Part shown: positions 27,301-39,268 of the stretch, piece by piece | Layout of the letters: each line of letters opens with the position of its first letter | How positions within the stretch are numbered: the first letter of the stretch is position 1 | NCBI GenBank assembly: GCA_016859345.1 | Contig: CM029122.1 | Location: 11,543,575 to 11,607,574, forward strand | Length of the DNA: 64,000 nt | Source of the DNA: Istiophorus platypterus | Taxonomy: Eukaryota; Chordata; Actinopteri; Istiophoriformes; Istiophoridae | Direction: 5' to 3' | Made by a program: the position numbers and the translations under genes | Notes under the pieces: generated by a model | Told to the model about the DNA's origin: nothing | The model's database searches: none | Seen by the model: only the letters and a program-made list of their open reading frames with translations

Positions 27301-30300
27301 TAGCATTGCCCCTTTTCTCCTCTTTTCAACTTACTCATACAATATCTCGTATGATGTAATGAAACAGTGAAGCATCATAATATAAAATAACTAGTTGGCA
27401 AGTAGTGAAGTTCTATGGAGTGGTTTACATGAGTCCGTTCCATAAAACTGATTTCTAATTTCTTTCACCACTAATTATAACCTTGTTTCACATTATGCAC
27501 AGTCACATTTTAATGAGTTTGCCCAAAATGGAAAATGAGATGATTTAAATCATAACCACTCAACTGTCAAAGCGCCACATGGACAATCAAATCTATACTT
27601 AAGTGGCTATAAGTGCTGCCCTTACTATGTTTTGCAAAAGATTTGAACAAGAAAATGGCACAGTAATTATGTATCAAATGGAAATGAGCTGTTAAGTATC
27701 TTCATGTTGTTTGATTGTGGCAATTATGCAGGGCCGGCTTCATACTCTGCCTGCTGATAAGCACTAAGTTTGACGGTGTTACTACAACTACTTAAAACTT
27801 TCCTCTTTTCAAATCAGTAGCGCTGTATTGAGCCGGGATAACAGGCTATTGTTTCACTTTTTCTACTGAGTTGAAACAAACAATCAAAACAAGTGTCAAA
27901 AATTTCACTACAACATTAAGAAACAAGAAAACATCCACCCGCACAGGGAAAAGAAATGGAGGTGGAAGGAGAAATAAGACGCTCAAGGATCCCACCAGCT
28001 TTTTTTGTTGCATGTTGTACCTGCTTGACAAAAAACTTATACATCATATTACTGCTGACCATTTTTCAGAATGTTCAGTTTCAACTTTTCAATGTAGTTG
28101 CCTTATTCTCCAGGTGGTCACTGGTTTTCACCTATTTCTCTATGGAGTCTTGAATTGTGCGGTCGACAGTGAATATGAAGTCTGTAGTGTATTTTTTCAT
28201 TTCCAGTTCCAATTACGTTCTGTTGTTGTTGTGTGGTAAGGAAGTTTAACTGCATACTGACTTTAAACAACAATATAAAATCCAAAAAATGAATGCAGAC
28301 ATAAGGCATGCTTTAAGTCTGCCGTGGTTTCATTCATTCTCTGGAGATATAACTGAAAACCAGTCGATGGAGGGAAAAATTAAAGATTTAGAAAATTATA
28401 GGCACTGATGTATTCATGGTTTATAACAAATTAGAAAAGCAGGCTACATTACCGGTATGGTCTTAATCAACTTACTTCTGGTGAATATTGAAACAGGCAG
28501 ATGCAGCTTTTAGCGTGTTGGTTATGTACTCTAGAGGTTTTGGTTATGTTATGTTACTATTGGCGCGCATTCATTCATGCGCGCATTCATTCATAGTATG
28601 TTGACATTTTGTATCAACAGATTGAAAACAGCCACTTTCCCACTGAGTTGGCAGAGCTAATCAAGATATATATATAAAAAACGATGACAGACGCAGGAGT
28701 AACTGCAGGGGGCAGGGTGTGCATCTTGTCAGAGTTTTAAGAAGTTTTAAGATTTTCCTCTGTGCAATGTGAGGCTGCTCTGAGACCAGCGGATAAACAG
28801 GACCAGTGGCAGCTCATCAGAACCTGGTGTGGCTGCAGACTGCTCTCCTGTCAGTCCGGTAAATGGAAACCACTCAGGCATCTCACAGTTAACCAGCCAG
28901 TCTCACACATATTACACTTTCAATTTAGTTATGTAAACTGGGGTGTCTTGGCTACTTTACGTTGGCTGCCCATTTCACACAGACTCTTACACAAACAGAA
29001 GCATAATCCAAAAAAAGCACACAATGGTGCACCGCACCGAATGCATGATGTCTTTCTCACACTCTGTGGGGGAGAAGGAAGACATCCTGTTGTAAAGCTA
29101 AGAGAGATTCGTTCCTTCAGGCAACTGCTTTTATATGCCTTATATCATATATTTCACACACACACATACACACAAACACTCACACAGACACAGACACACA
29201 CACACACACACACACACAGACACACTCACTAACACCTGGTTGCGAACTCAGCAGCATAAATAACCTCGATAACCTCTCGGTTGAAGACCGAAACAGTCAC
29301 CAACTAACAGATCTGCTGTCCAACTCTTTTTGTGAATTTTTTTTTTAAAACAAACAAATGCAAGTGCAAACGTGGGAAAATGAGACGACTGATCACAGAC
29401 AAAAGTCAGACACGAGCACATATAACTTAACACGGATGCATGTGCTGGTACATATCTCTAGAGGAGGGATAAAGCATTGATATGGCAATATATTGCAATT
29501 CATTTGTTGTGATGCGTTCTTAATACACTAGCACCAATTGTGCATTACCAGTGCGTGCCAGGAGCCTTCCTTTAGAAAGATAAGACCAGGTTGATATGAT
29601 GGTTTTCAAGTATATTAAGATGGCACGTTCAGTTTTTAGTCTAGCGAATGAGAATAATGTGACTGGCTATTGTTTTTGAGAAACACATTTTAGAGGCATG
29701 TTTTCCAGTCGATATTGTGATGCCCAGTTGATTCATTTATGGCTGAAACTAATTATTTTCACTATCAGTAATTTTCACAATTATTTTTTTTATCCATTAA
29801 TTATAAGTAAATAGGGAAAAATAACCATAAAAAGTTTCCAAAGCCCCAAAGATATTCTGTTTATTGTCAGGAAAGACTCAAAACCAGAAATTATTCACCT
29901 TTATGGGGCTAAAGCCAGAGAATTTACCATTCTTGCTTAGAATGGGAATGCAAAATATTTCATATTGCATAACTGTTGGCTTCATATCTCTAATAATTCT
30001 GGCAAAATATCATAATAGCATTAGAAATTTATCCTGAGTTTCCTTATGATTTGTGCCAATGAATCACACAGACACACACCACATGAAATAAAACCTACCC
30101 TTTCCTAACACCTGAAATGTTGTTCACCACCTCAAACTGCTTTCCATTTAACCATATGATTCATGATTATTATGTAATATAAAAACCCTCCGTTACGCAG
30201 CCTACACTGTAGATAAGAACTGTTTTGTGATTGTGAGCAGTCTTCCCTTCTGTACCATGAACAATTCATCTCGCATTTTTCACCGGGAAAACTCATTTAC

Positions 30301-32002
30301 AGCCCCTTATCCCGGTGAAAGTGACAACTGATGCTCTGCAAGGGGACGCGAAGCAAGGCGCAGGCTGGTAATCTTCTTGGCTAAGTGGGGGCCTCCGGTG
30401 GGCCAACTTCCACTCCCACCCCCGCCTCCCTCCTCCCTCCTCTGAACCCCCCTCCACCTCCACCCACCCACCCACCCACCCCCCAGCAGCACTGACAGGC
30501 CTTCCCGATCCAGGAACAGAAAAGCCATCTGGTGTTTGTTTGGGACCGTTCACAGGCAGGATGTACCTTGCATGTGTATGTGTCAGCAACCATGCCTGTA
30601 TGAATGTCTGTATGTGTCACCCAGTGTCATCGGGTGTGAATGTCCTAACTTGTATTTGTCTGTGAAATCCATTAAATTGACGGGTAGGAGAGAACTAAAC
30701 AAAGTGGCCTCACCTGGGGGGGGGGGGGCACTTACTGTACAACTCCATAACAAAGCTGATACCTGGTCTCTTCACACCCACTGGATGACTACATACATGT
30801 GTGTGTGTGTTGGGGGGGGGCTGATGTGTGGCCCAGGTGTGTCTATAATATATGTGTGTACCTATACAGTGTATCCATTGACTTGTGTGGGTTACTTCCA
30901 GACAATATCAGGTTGTCAATAGTAGCCATTGAACACAAGAGCTCAGACTGTTCAGGGTTAATCTTTGACTAAATTCCAAATATCACATTAACCTAGTTCA
31001 GCACACACACACACACACACACAGCTGTTCACGGGCATCTGTTATTGTTGCAGCGATTATTGATGTAGCCCACTTCCACCTGACTCATGATGACTAGTAG
31101 TTGCTCTCCCAACTAACCAGTTATAATTCACACGTCTCGTACAGGTGACCGAGACCCAGCAGATACAGATTTACCTCGTTCGTCTAAAGAACAGCAACAA
31201 CAACAAAAAAAAAAAAACAGACAGAGGACATTTAACACAGGAGGAAAAAAATAAATGAGGCTGACAGACGTCTTCGGATGACTTACCGAGCAGCGCACAG
31301 GCAAGAAGGAGCGCACCAGCTGCCATTGTGTGGTTGCCCCGCAGATTCACTTCCAATATCCCCCCTTATGATAAGAAGGCGACGTCTGCTCGGGGGTTTG
31401 ACAGTGTAGTTAACCGCTGGTCTGGAATCAGACACAAGGAGGAGAAGGTCTACGAATCCCGGACGACAAAAAAAAAAAAGAAAAAGAAAAAGCAGCCAGG
31501 GTTTTTTTTGTTTTTTTTCCTGAGAGTCAAATCCACAGCCGGTGAGACCGGCGGCTTGCCAGTGTCCGACTCACCTCTCCGGCGTCCTACGGCTTTAAAA
31601 AAAAAAACAAACAAACAAAACACACACACTCACACACACCTACACACACAGACACACACCGACACACACACACACCAACACAGACAGACACACACACACA
31701 CAGCTGTTCACGGGCATCTGTTATTGTTGCAGCGATTATTGATGTAGCCCACTTCCACCTGACTCATGATGACTAGTAGTTGCTCTCCCAACTAACCAGT
31801 TATAATTCACACGTCTCGTACAGGTGACCGAGACCCAGCAGATACAGATTTACCTCGTTCGTCTAAAGAACAGCAACAACAAAAAAAAAAAAACAGACAG
31901 AGGACATTTAACACAGGAGGAAAAAAATAAATGAGGCTGACAGACGTCTTCGGATGACTTACCGAGCAGCGCACAGGCAAGAAGGAGCGCACCAGCTGCC
32001 AT
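13286..32002 (-). CDS. igsf3: igsf3, 5' part: leader exon(s) and first Ig-domain exon
   Basis: IGSF3 is a type I membrane protein of the EWI immunoglobulin subfamily, with eight V-type Ig domains in mammals. Seen here: a 40-nt leader exon at 31287-31326 (duplicate copy at 31963-32002) and the domain-1 exon at 13286-13666. Both splice in phase 1, and the junction reads ...ACALLA-GVAEAQRVVTVQ. Domain 1 keeps family hallmarks: GPLIRTEGSHVTIWCNV, the EWSMYLP tryptophan strand, YAQRV and ECYTPNTD. This is very close to human IGSF3 domain 1 as I recall it. The remaining domains, membrane span and tail lie beyond the left edge. Intron 1 is about 17.6 kb, in strong contrast to the compact paralogue at 51-57 kb. 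CD101 or PTGFRN are less likely, because CNVTGY, IVST and the exact spacing fit IGSF3 better. Confidence 0.88.
14959..15021. repeat. CA microsatellite
   Basis: About 28 CA units starting with CACGCAAACA, in igsf3 intron 1. Confidence 0.95.
18655..18985 (+). mobile_element. Decayed LINE (L2/CR1-type) reverse-transcriptase C-terminal fragment
   Basis: Plus-strand translation includes CRRTIESILTACITA and ASDRKT, then a shifted segment resembling PTHSLL...WRYWSIRTS. This is the region after the catalytic core in fish L2/CR1 LINEs (TIESILT-CITAWYG, DRKALQR, RRYRSIR). In-frame stops and shifts show it is dead. Extent is approximate, and the long minus-strand frame over it is only a shadow. Confidence 0.6.
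20523..20924 (+). other. Unassigned open reading frame, about 133 codons
   Basis: An ATG-opened frame inside igsf3 intron 1, on the opposite strand. The product is highly charged (KSEEEQESTGAFVESEDEVD) and hydrophilic throughout. I do not recognise a domain, signal peptide or membrane segment. It is not a microsatellite. It could be chance in purine-rich DNA, a decayed transposon ORF or an exon of an antisense gene. Confidence 0.2.
21037..21430. mobile_element. Second, more decayed copy of the MITE-like family
   Basis: TTTAAAGAAATAGTTTGACA at the left end, then CAGATGAGAAGACTGAACC, TCAGCTTAGCTCAGTTTAGC, CAACCTGTCTCTGTCCAGTG and a terminal GGCTAAGCTAACC parallel the element at 39.27 kb. The right inverted end is not clearly visible, so the boundary is approximate. 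Confidence 0.5.
22400..22521. repeat. Compound CT then CA microsatellite
   Basis: A CT-rich tract (CTCTCTGTCT units, about 22,400-22,470) passes directly into a CA array (to about 22,521). Confidence 0.93.
23177..23302. repeat. CA microsatellite, about 125 bp, with CCACAC interruptions
   Basis: The longest CA tract in the window, in igsf3 intron 1. CCCACAC variants at both ends flank a pure CA core of about 50 bases. Confidence 0.95.
24283..24344. repeat. TG microsatellite, about 31 units
   Basis: An uninterrupted TG array in igsf3 intron 1, so a likely polymorphic marker. Confidence 0.95.
29155..29225. repeat. CA microsatellite with CAGACA interruptions
   Basis: CA units broken by TACA, AACACT and CAGACA, in igsf3 intron 1. 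Confidence 0.9.
31287..31326 (-). CDS. igsf3: igsf3 leader exon, copy proximal to the gene body
   Basis: The start codon is at 31326-31324 and the exon ends with donor CTCG|GTAAGT at 31286. It encodes MAAGALLLACALL plus one base, a hydrophobic signal-peptide core that joins in frame with the 13,666 acceptor. A pyrimidine-rich acceptor (CTGATTCCAG) lies about 95 nt upstream, with the exon beginning at 31421, so the exon probably carries 31327-31421 as 5' UTR. This copy and the one at 31963-32002 are identical in the coding part. Confidence 0.8.
31422..31575 (-). other. igsf3: Candidate short leader intron of igsf3 (5' UTR)
   Basis: On the minus strand a strong donor GGAGAG|GTGAGT lies at 31575/31574, and a strong acceptor (CTTCTCCTCC...TTCCAG) ends at 31422. 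Together they would remove an intron of about 150 nt just before the leader exon. The same pair is present in the second unit (donor near 32252/32251, exon start 32097). Only consensus splice signals support this; the first exon's own start is not visible. Confidence 0.35.
31963..32002 (-). CDS. igsf3: Duplicate igsf3 leader exon, distal copy
   Basis: This is an exact coding copy of the 31287-31326 exon, with the same ATG (32002-32000), the same 13 codons and the same GTAAGT donor. Its putative upstream acceptor is also kept (exon would begin at 32097). It could be an alternative leader exon or a duplicated assembly block. If both copies were included in one transcript (each 40 nt of coding), the reading frame would break, so at most one copy can be used for translation. 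Confidence 0.7.
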
Positions 32003-32369
32003 TGTGTGGTTGCCCCGCAGATTCACTTCCAATATCCCCCCTTATGATAAGAAGGCGACGTCTGCTCGGGGGTTTGACAGTGTAGTTAACCGCTGGTCTG
32101 GAATCAGACACAAGGAGGAGAAGGTCTACGAATCCCGGACGACAAAAAAAAAAGAAAAAGAAAAAGCAGCCAGGGTTTTTGTTTTTGTTTTTTTTCCTGA
32201 GAGTCAAATCCACAGCCGGTGAGACCGGCGGCTTGCCAGTGTCCGACTCACCTCTCCGGCGTCCTACGGCTTTAAAAAAAAAAACAAACAAACAAAACAC
32301 ACACACTCACACACACCTACACACACACACACACACACCGACACACACACACACCGACACACACCGACC

Positions 32370-33440
32370 GAGAACCTCCGGCGGCGCGTCCCCGCTTCGC
32401 TTTCGCCCTCACCTATCCGCCTCGGTCGCCGACGACTTGTGGGTATGCCAGGCGCCTAGGCGACCCAACCCACTCCGCCTTTACGCATCCAAGATTGCGG
32501 AGGCGACTCGTACTCGCAAGCCTGCTTCGGTAAAAAAAAAAAAAAAAGGACGGGGGGAAAAAAATGAATAAAATTATTTAAGAAAGAAAAAGAAAAAGAA
32601 AAAGAAAAAGTCCGGCGTGACCTGCGCCGATTCGGATAGGCTACCTGGATCGAGACGGAGGCGGCTCGGCGGATCGCAAAGTCCTGGCGTCGTGGCGCCG
32701 GGTTGAAACGAGTCCTCGCAAAAAAAATTTTTTTTACCCCCCCCCTTCCCCTGCACCGATCCGGGAGAGCGAGTCTCGGTCCGAGCGGGCTCCGGCTTCC
32801 TCCGCGCAAAATCCCGTGGACCACAAGCGGTCTCCCGCACTATCGCTCCGCAGGAACCGCACGGTGGGCGGGCGCTCCGGACGGAGCCGACCGGGCTTTG
32901 TGCGCCGACACGTTAAATCTGATTAATCAATGAATACTTCAACAAAAGAGATATAAAAAAAAAAAACCTCAACTGGGTTCTCAGTTACCAACACACCTGG
33001 GTCAGCAATAGTAATAATAATACTGATAATGATGATAATAATAATAACAATAATAATAATAATACGCACTAAATTCTGCTACAAGACGGTTAAACAGACC
33101 AGAAAACGCCACTTCATCAAACAGTGGGATTCTGCTTAATTACAATATGGCAAATGGCTTGATCCGGTCCCGGGGTCTCCTCCACAGACGCGCGCACACA
33201 CACACACAAACACACACAGACTCACACGCACGCTTCCAACGTTAGTTCCTCGTTTCCTTCCTGGCAAATCACTTTTGTTTGTCCGGCAGTTTGAAAACTT
33301 CTCGGCGTGCTGCCTGCCTCCACCCACCCCGCCTGGCAAAGACCACGCCCCGGCCGCGTACCTCGGCGGCGACGGCGCGGAGAGGCGGAGAGGCGGAGAG
33401 GCCGGGTCTCTCGGCGCCCCTGGATTTTAAAATCCAGGCC
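32370..33440 (-). promoter_or_regulatory. igsf3: CpG-rich region, probable igsf3 promoter
   Basis: This stretch is far richer in G, C and CpG than its surroundings: repeated GGCGGC, CGCG, TCCGGCG, and a short GGAGAGGC tandem near 33,380-33,402. It lies immediately upstream of the igsf3 leader exon(s) and just right of the duplicated block. No TATA box or exact start site could be assigned. Short AAAAAG runs interrupt it at about 32,590. Confidence 0.5.
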
Positions 33441-36400
33441 GGGATGGCCTGAGTAGGTTAAGCGAAGCGGAGGGTAGTTAAAAGACTTTAAAGCTTCCAG
33501 TTTTTTTTTTATTTTTCCCTCAGATTTTTATTTGCAGGGTAAAGTTTAACAACCTTTTACCGCTGGCACAAATCCTTATGGCACAGAATTATATTAAACT
33601 GCGTATTATGAACACGATGATCGGGGTCTTTTAAAGGGAAGAGGAGCAAATCCGTTTTTAAATACTAGGCATTTTTATTAATGGTGTTTACTTGTCAAGT
33701 GCTGATCACAAAAGTCACCTTCTCATGCATAATTTACCCTGCAGCCTGCTTGTCATAGACAGCAATTTCATATCACTCCCACCTCCTGTTATCCTCCTAC
33801 CCCACACTGCCATACACACTTCTGGCTGTCAACATAATGAGCTGCCAATCTGCTTGGAAACTGTAGGAAATAACAGAGACCCCCCCCCCCCCTCCCACAG
33901 ACACACACAAACACATACACACACGCCCTACTCCACCCCACCTCCACCTAGAGGTTTCCAGAGGTTGCAAGTTGCAAATTTCATTCCTCTTTGATTCAAA
34001 TCACAAGCATCAGTTTGACATAAGCACGGATGTATTGATTTCCACAACTCTGCTGCATTATTATGAGATTCCAGAAATAGAAAGGGATGAATGGGAGTTT
34101 GCTGGGAAACAGAAAATAGCACAATCAGATGATACTCCTTTGGCGTGAAGCTGTGAAAAGAGCACTGTTTTTTGGAAAAAGGACAGAAATATAGAATCCA
34201 AAAAGCTCCAACTTAGGGAAGCTCAAAGCTCTCTCCTGTGTAATACATAAATAAATGAGCAGGCCTTTTGCATGTGCACACAAAAAGTTACTGCAATAGA
34301 CCCATCTGGTATTCTTTTTTATCAACATTGGGATTTGCGAGTTCCAAACACTGCCTGAATTCACCGTGAATACCATATTTTGGAGGCGGTAACAATGATT
34401 TCTCTGCCTTTGCTGTGCTCATGGATTTCAGCTCAGATAAAACTTCCTGAACACCTGGTGAGAAGAGTCTGGGCCCTGAGGCACCGAGAGAGGTGTTTAC
34501 AGAATACTGTACGTTAATAAACCGTAACCTCACATCTGAATAGCAGTTTACCAAGCAGTTTGATGGGGGAAAAAGATACGTTTGTCCCTCTTTCTGTCTA
34601 AAACTGTTTCATGGTATTAACTAAAAACACGTGCTGCTTTAATATGCTTAAATGAGAGAAACCAAATGTTTTGCAGACATTGCTGCAAACAAAAAGTAAG
34701 CCGGAACGGGACTGGGCACAGGTATGAAGCGTGCAGGCTATTGGTTCAGCTCTCCCAAAGGCCTATCCCAGTCCAACACTGCTGAATTGATATACAACCG
34801 AACAGAGCAGGCTAGCTAGGCCATGTGCATGACACCTGGTCTACATATTGCTGCACCTAAAATTAGCCCAGTTCTCCACTGACTCCTTATTGCATGGTGG
34901 AGTGATGACACAGTTTGCACAGGCAGGCAGCTAGAAGGCAGCTGTGATGTTGTTGGAGCGCAGCATCACGTTAGCACTGAAGATGAGATCACCTTTGACC
35001 CCTCAATTTTGCACGGCTATCCAAAGGTATCTTTGGTTAGTTGGAGGAAAAGGCTTCAGAGGAATGTTTGCAAGTTCAGTGGATGCTGGAGATGAGAATA
35101 GGTCTCCATGGAAACAGAGGAGTCTGCTTTGTGTGCACTTTATAACAGGGGCCATCACCTAGATAACTCTTAAGAGCCACAGCCTTCCTAGGAGTGTCCT
35201 TCATAACTGTTGAGCACTGCATGAGGCTCGTACATGCCTGCTATTTCTTTTTTCTTAATAATTTAGTACCCAACAGTGTTATCTGTTGAGCTGGTGTCAG
35301 CAAAGATACATAGGAAAGCTGGGAGAGGTCCGATGTGGAAAAAGAGATAGATTTGTTCACTTACTTTAATCATACACACATTTTCATGTACGTCCCAAAA
35401 GTATATGAATGATTTATTGGATTTCTCTATGCATTTTTCTCTAGTTTCACATTAATATGTCAGTAATTCACAGAGGGGTGTGTTGAGTCAGTGCACACAC
35501 AAACAAATCCACATACACATTTGGATGCATGCATTAGCAGAAACGTGCTCATAGAGATGCAAAGTATGACTTCATATCACAGAAACGCACATTTGAAAAC
35601 ATAGAGTATGTATCACACAAACACTGAATCGCATTTGCATTCACTTTGTTGATAAATCCTAACTTTAAACTGGGGAGCATTGTTACATAAATGATGCTTG
35701 AAACAAATGACGAAATTATAAATAAGTAAACAAAAGCTCTTTGTTTTTTGATGCAGGCAGCAGAGAAACTTTTGAAACTACTTCTGGCCATATTTATTCA
35801 AAGAGGAGTGAGACATACCAGAGACAGAGAGCAAGGCAGAAAAAGGGATGAGGAATCACACAGATGGAAGGAAACTGGCGAAAGTGTAACATTTTTATAG
35901 ACAGACAGAAGTTATGTTGCAATATGTGGATCTTCTGAAATAAACACAAGTACAAGTGAGGTTATGAGGCAAAATAGATGGTGGAGTGTAAAGTAACAGG
36001 CAACGACATACGGACTTGCTGTATATTCTGTTGGCTTTGTCTTATGCCTGCTGTCCATCAGTCTGCTGACTCCGGCTGGGACCAACCAGATTCAGGAGTG
36101 CCACTCTTCAATCTAGGATTAAATGCGAGCTGAGTCACTACACCATCAAAGTAATACAGTCCAATTTCTCATGCCACACTTCACACTGGCTTGGAAGATT
36201 AAGCACTGCACTGTCAGATAACCTGTGATTATATACAGCTGAGGCTGGTGCAGCCAGAGATGTAATTTTTGCCTTTATGTCACAAAGCCAGTGTCACGCA
36301 CAGGCTGTTTTTTAAAGGTAAAAAAATAAAAAAAAAATAAAAAAAATCCAGCTCAGTTATCCAAACTTACAATATTACACATCAAACTTCAAACCGTATA

Positions 36401-37598
36401 CATTCATAGAAACATTCACAAGGCTTTACAATACATTAGCTTGCCAGAAGCACACGTCCCTACATTTTTCAGTAGATTAATTATTCATCACAGGGGCTCT
36501 TAATGTAGATTATTAATATGAAATGACTGTCAAGCTACCATTTTTTTGCCTCTAATCTATCTGCGTCTCCCTCACCATCACTGAGCTCTGATGGCCTTTT
36601 TCTCTCCCTTACTCTGTCATTTCTGTGCTACATGCTACTGAGACTTGATGTTATTTTTCTTACCACTTGAAACTCTGATTAACATGATTATTTGATAATA
36701 CTTGATCACAACGGTGTGCGTCTGATTGAGTGACACGTGTTTGCACTGTATTTTAGTTTTGTTTGTTTTTTTGAAATTTTTTGACGTTTTTATTTTTAAA
36801 TTGTAAAAGATGCTACTTTGCATTAGGTATCTGTTTACATGCGTGTAAGCATGAACGAAAAAGTGAAACACAGGTTTTGCAGTAATTACAAGACCAGAGA
36901 GAAAGCGTCCACTCCTTCTCTTCTACATCTGCAGGTGGTTATCACAACATTAATATATGTTTACCTAAATCCCCATTGTTTTCAAATTACAGCAGAGCTG
37001 TTGCTGGAATAAGTTCCAAACACCACATGTAATTTTCATTATCATTAGCTGACAGGTGGTTGCAGGGAATATCCTGTATTTTTTTTTTTATTCCAAATTA
37101 TTACTCTTTCTGTATGTGGCAATTAAAGGCTTTTGAATGAAGTGAACAAATAAGTGAACATCTGAGTAACAATAGATCCTTTCACCCAGCCTGGCGAGGC
37201 TCACTATAGGTGTCATTATACTTTGTTACACCAGGTGTCCATACACAGACATTGTCATCAGCAGGGCCGAATAGCTACACTGAACAGAACATGTCAGCCA
37301 CAATTATGACAGTTTCTGGCAGCAGTGTGGATAAAAATCCTCCTGTGTCACGAGGAAGGACAGCTGTGTATACTTGTTCTTACATTGCATGCAACAGAAC
37401 TAATTTTCTGGGATCTTCATTAAAAAATAATTTTAGCGAGCTTCATGCATTTGTGTTCTCTTGTCCTCTCTCCATCTCTCTGTCTTTGCCTGTCTTTCTA
37501 ATCTTGATTATGTGGGTGTTACCCAACATGCAAACACAGCTGAATGTGATACATTATTCATTTGTAGTGCACTGGACACACAAGTCTCGTGCACACAG

Positions 37599-37633
<35 letters not shown>

Positions 37634-38519
37634 CTGGGGAATGAAAGCAAGGGCATCAAGGTGATCTTAGGCATCCTTTACGTCCCAAAACACCAAACAC
37701 ATTACACAATATACGCACATTTCATCATCATCCCGCACAGGTACAGGCTTGTCCTTTTTGCTGTTGGGTAACAACAACAAAGCAGATGCTATCTAACAAC
37801 TCCAGGCTGTGAAACATCATTTGCTTTTCATGGTCACACTTAACTAAAGCCTTTTCTTTGTGTATGCAGAACAAGGTAACTCTGTCTCACCACACACCCA
37901 TGTAAACCTGACGTTACTCATGGCTGGAAGAGGAAGTACGTGGGAAAAAAGGCGTTTGGAGGCACGGTTAATACACCACCAGATTACTGAATCACTGCAT
38001 TATCCAAGCTGGTAACAAAAGAAGGGCACTGTATGGGTAATTTTATTAGTTTAATAGATGAGTGATGATATGTATCATGCTGAGTGTTGCTGTTTTCACC
38101 TGTATTTTTTTTAATTAACTGATAAACCGAGGAATACCAGTGTTGAACACAGGTTTTGTATGAAAAGGCATTAAAGAATAATTGTAGAATTACTATAAAC
38201 TTTATTTATTGTAGTACCTTAAACTCAAACACCGATTTCGATGTTGCTGATCTCTTAAACATCATTATAGGTCGTTACATTGGTAGAAGATGATCAAAAT
38301 AAAACTGCACAAGAAAATCGAAATGAAAGATTGAGTAAAAATAAAAATCCTATCATATTAAACCACTTCATTCATGTCACTTGTGTTCATAACCAGTGTA
38401 AAATTACGACAACCAATGTCACTTAACTGAAAGTCTACTGTGGTGTTTTGCTAAATTGGGTCTGGTGTACTTCTGTGATTTAGAGTTGATATTGATTATA
38501 TTAAACAACAGTGGCCATT

Positions 38520-39010
38520 AGGCTGACGTCCTTAACACATGATCCCTTTGCTTGAAACTTTCCAGTTTCATGAGGGGACGGAGCGTCGCAAAGCACAGAA
38601 ACACAACAAGACGGTGAAAAACAAGCCAATAGATCATCAGTGCAAGCGGTTTTAATGACCCACAGTTACGCTTTATTGTTAGGTGACCTCTGGTGGCTGT
38701 AGTAATTGTAATGGGAGCTGAGGAGGAAGTCGGGTAACAAAATAAATAGAGGAAGAAAATCTGCACAGGACTTTGAGGCAAGTGACCACTGTTCATTTGC
38801 CATTTGAATCCAGTGGTCAATGCTGTTTCTTTTATTTAATGGCTGCTCCTTAACCTTATCTGTGTGGTTATTATTGCAACAATGTAAGCAAAAGTCGTCT
38901 AACTGTAAAGATGTATATATTTTAACCCAAACCACCATCTTCTCCAAAACCAAACCAAGTTGTTTTTGTACCTAAACCTAACCAAACCATTAGGATTCTA
39001 TAAGCACTTT
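38520..39010. repeat. Probable dispersed teleost repeat
   Basis: Contains GACCCACAGTTACGCTTTAT, GGTGACCTCTGGTGGCTGTA and an ACCTAAACCTAACCAAACC stretch. I associate this combination with moderately repeated non-coding elements in perch-like fish. Ends are not defined and no open frame is present. Confidence 0.35.
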
Positions 39011-39268
39011 GATTATTGTTACCGTGATGATAAAAGGTCCAGTTCACCTGCCATCGTGGGGTTGCTACAGATTGAGATGCTCCTATGGCTCATATGCGAG
39101 GGGAGGGTCAAACGGCCTATATTGGTGTTTGGGTGGGAGGACATGTGAGACATGACAGATGAGTGTCTATTCCGTTGCAGGACTTACAAACAGACAGAAG
39201 ACTCATCTTCATAAGACTCATCTTCATACTATCAGACGAGGCTGAGAATCATTACTGGTACTCCTCCA

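Larger units (their letters stand above)
13667..31286. other. igsf3: igsf3 intron 1, about 17.6 kb
   Basis: Bounded by the leader-exon donor and the domain-1 acceptor. No other Ig exon seen. It contains CA/TG arrays (about 14,959-15,021, 17,481-17,515, 17,830-17,858, 22,440-22,520, 23,177-23,302, 24,283-24,344, 29,155-29,224), a LINE fragment near 18.7 kb, a MITE-like copy near 21.04 kb and an unexplained open frame at 20,520-20,924. Confidence 0.75.
31002..32350. repeat. Tandem duplication, unit about 0.68 kb, carrying the igsf3 leader exon
   Basis: Unit 1 spans about 31,003-31,681 and unit 2 about 31,682-32,345. The segment starting CAGCTGTTCACGGGCATC occurs at 31022 and again at 31701, an offset of 679. 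The two units match base for base except for small length changes in A, T and AAC runs and in the terminal CA repeats. Both boundaries fall inside CA microsatellites, which fits unequal exchange or slippage between them, or a falsely duplicated haplotype in the assembly. Confidence 0.92.

Noticed and set aside
28762..29232. 156-codon open frame with TLRWLPISHRLL, faintly like a LINE C-terminal motif
   Set aside because: The match is too short to call a retroelement, and the end of the frame is only a CA repeat.
34288..34554. 88-codon minus-strand frame suspected as an exon
   Set aside because: No family resemblance and no convincing splice-site pair; not Ig-like, so not an exon of the neighbouring genes.
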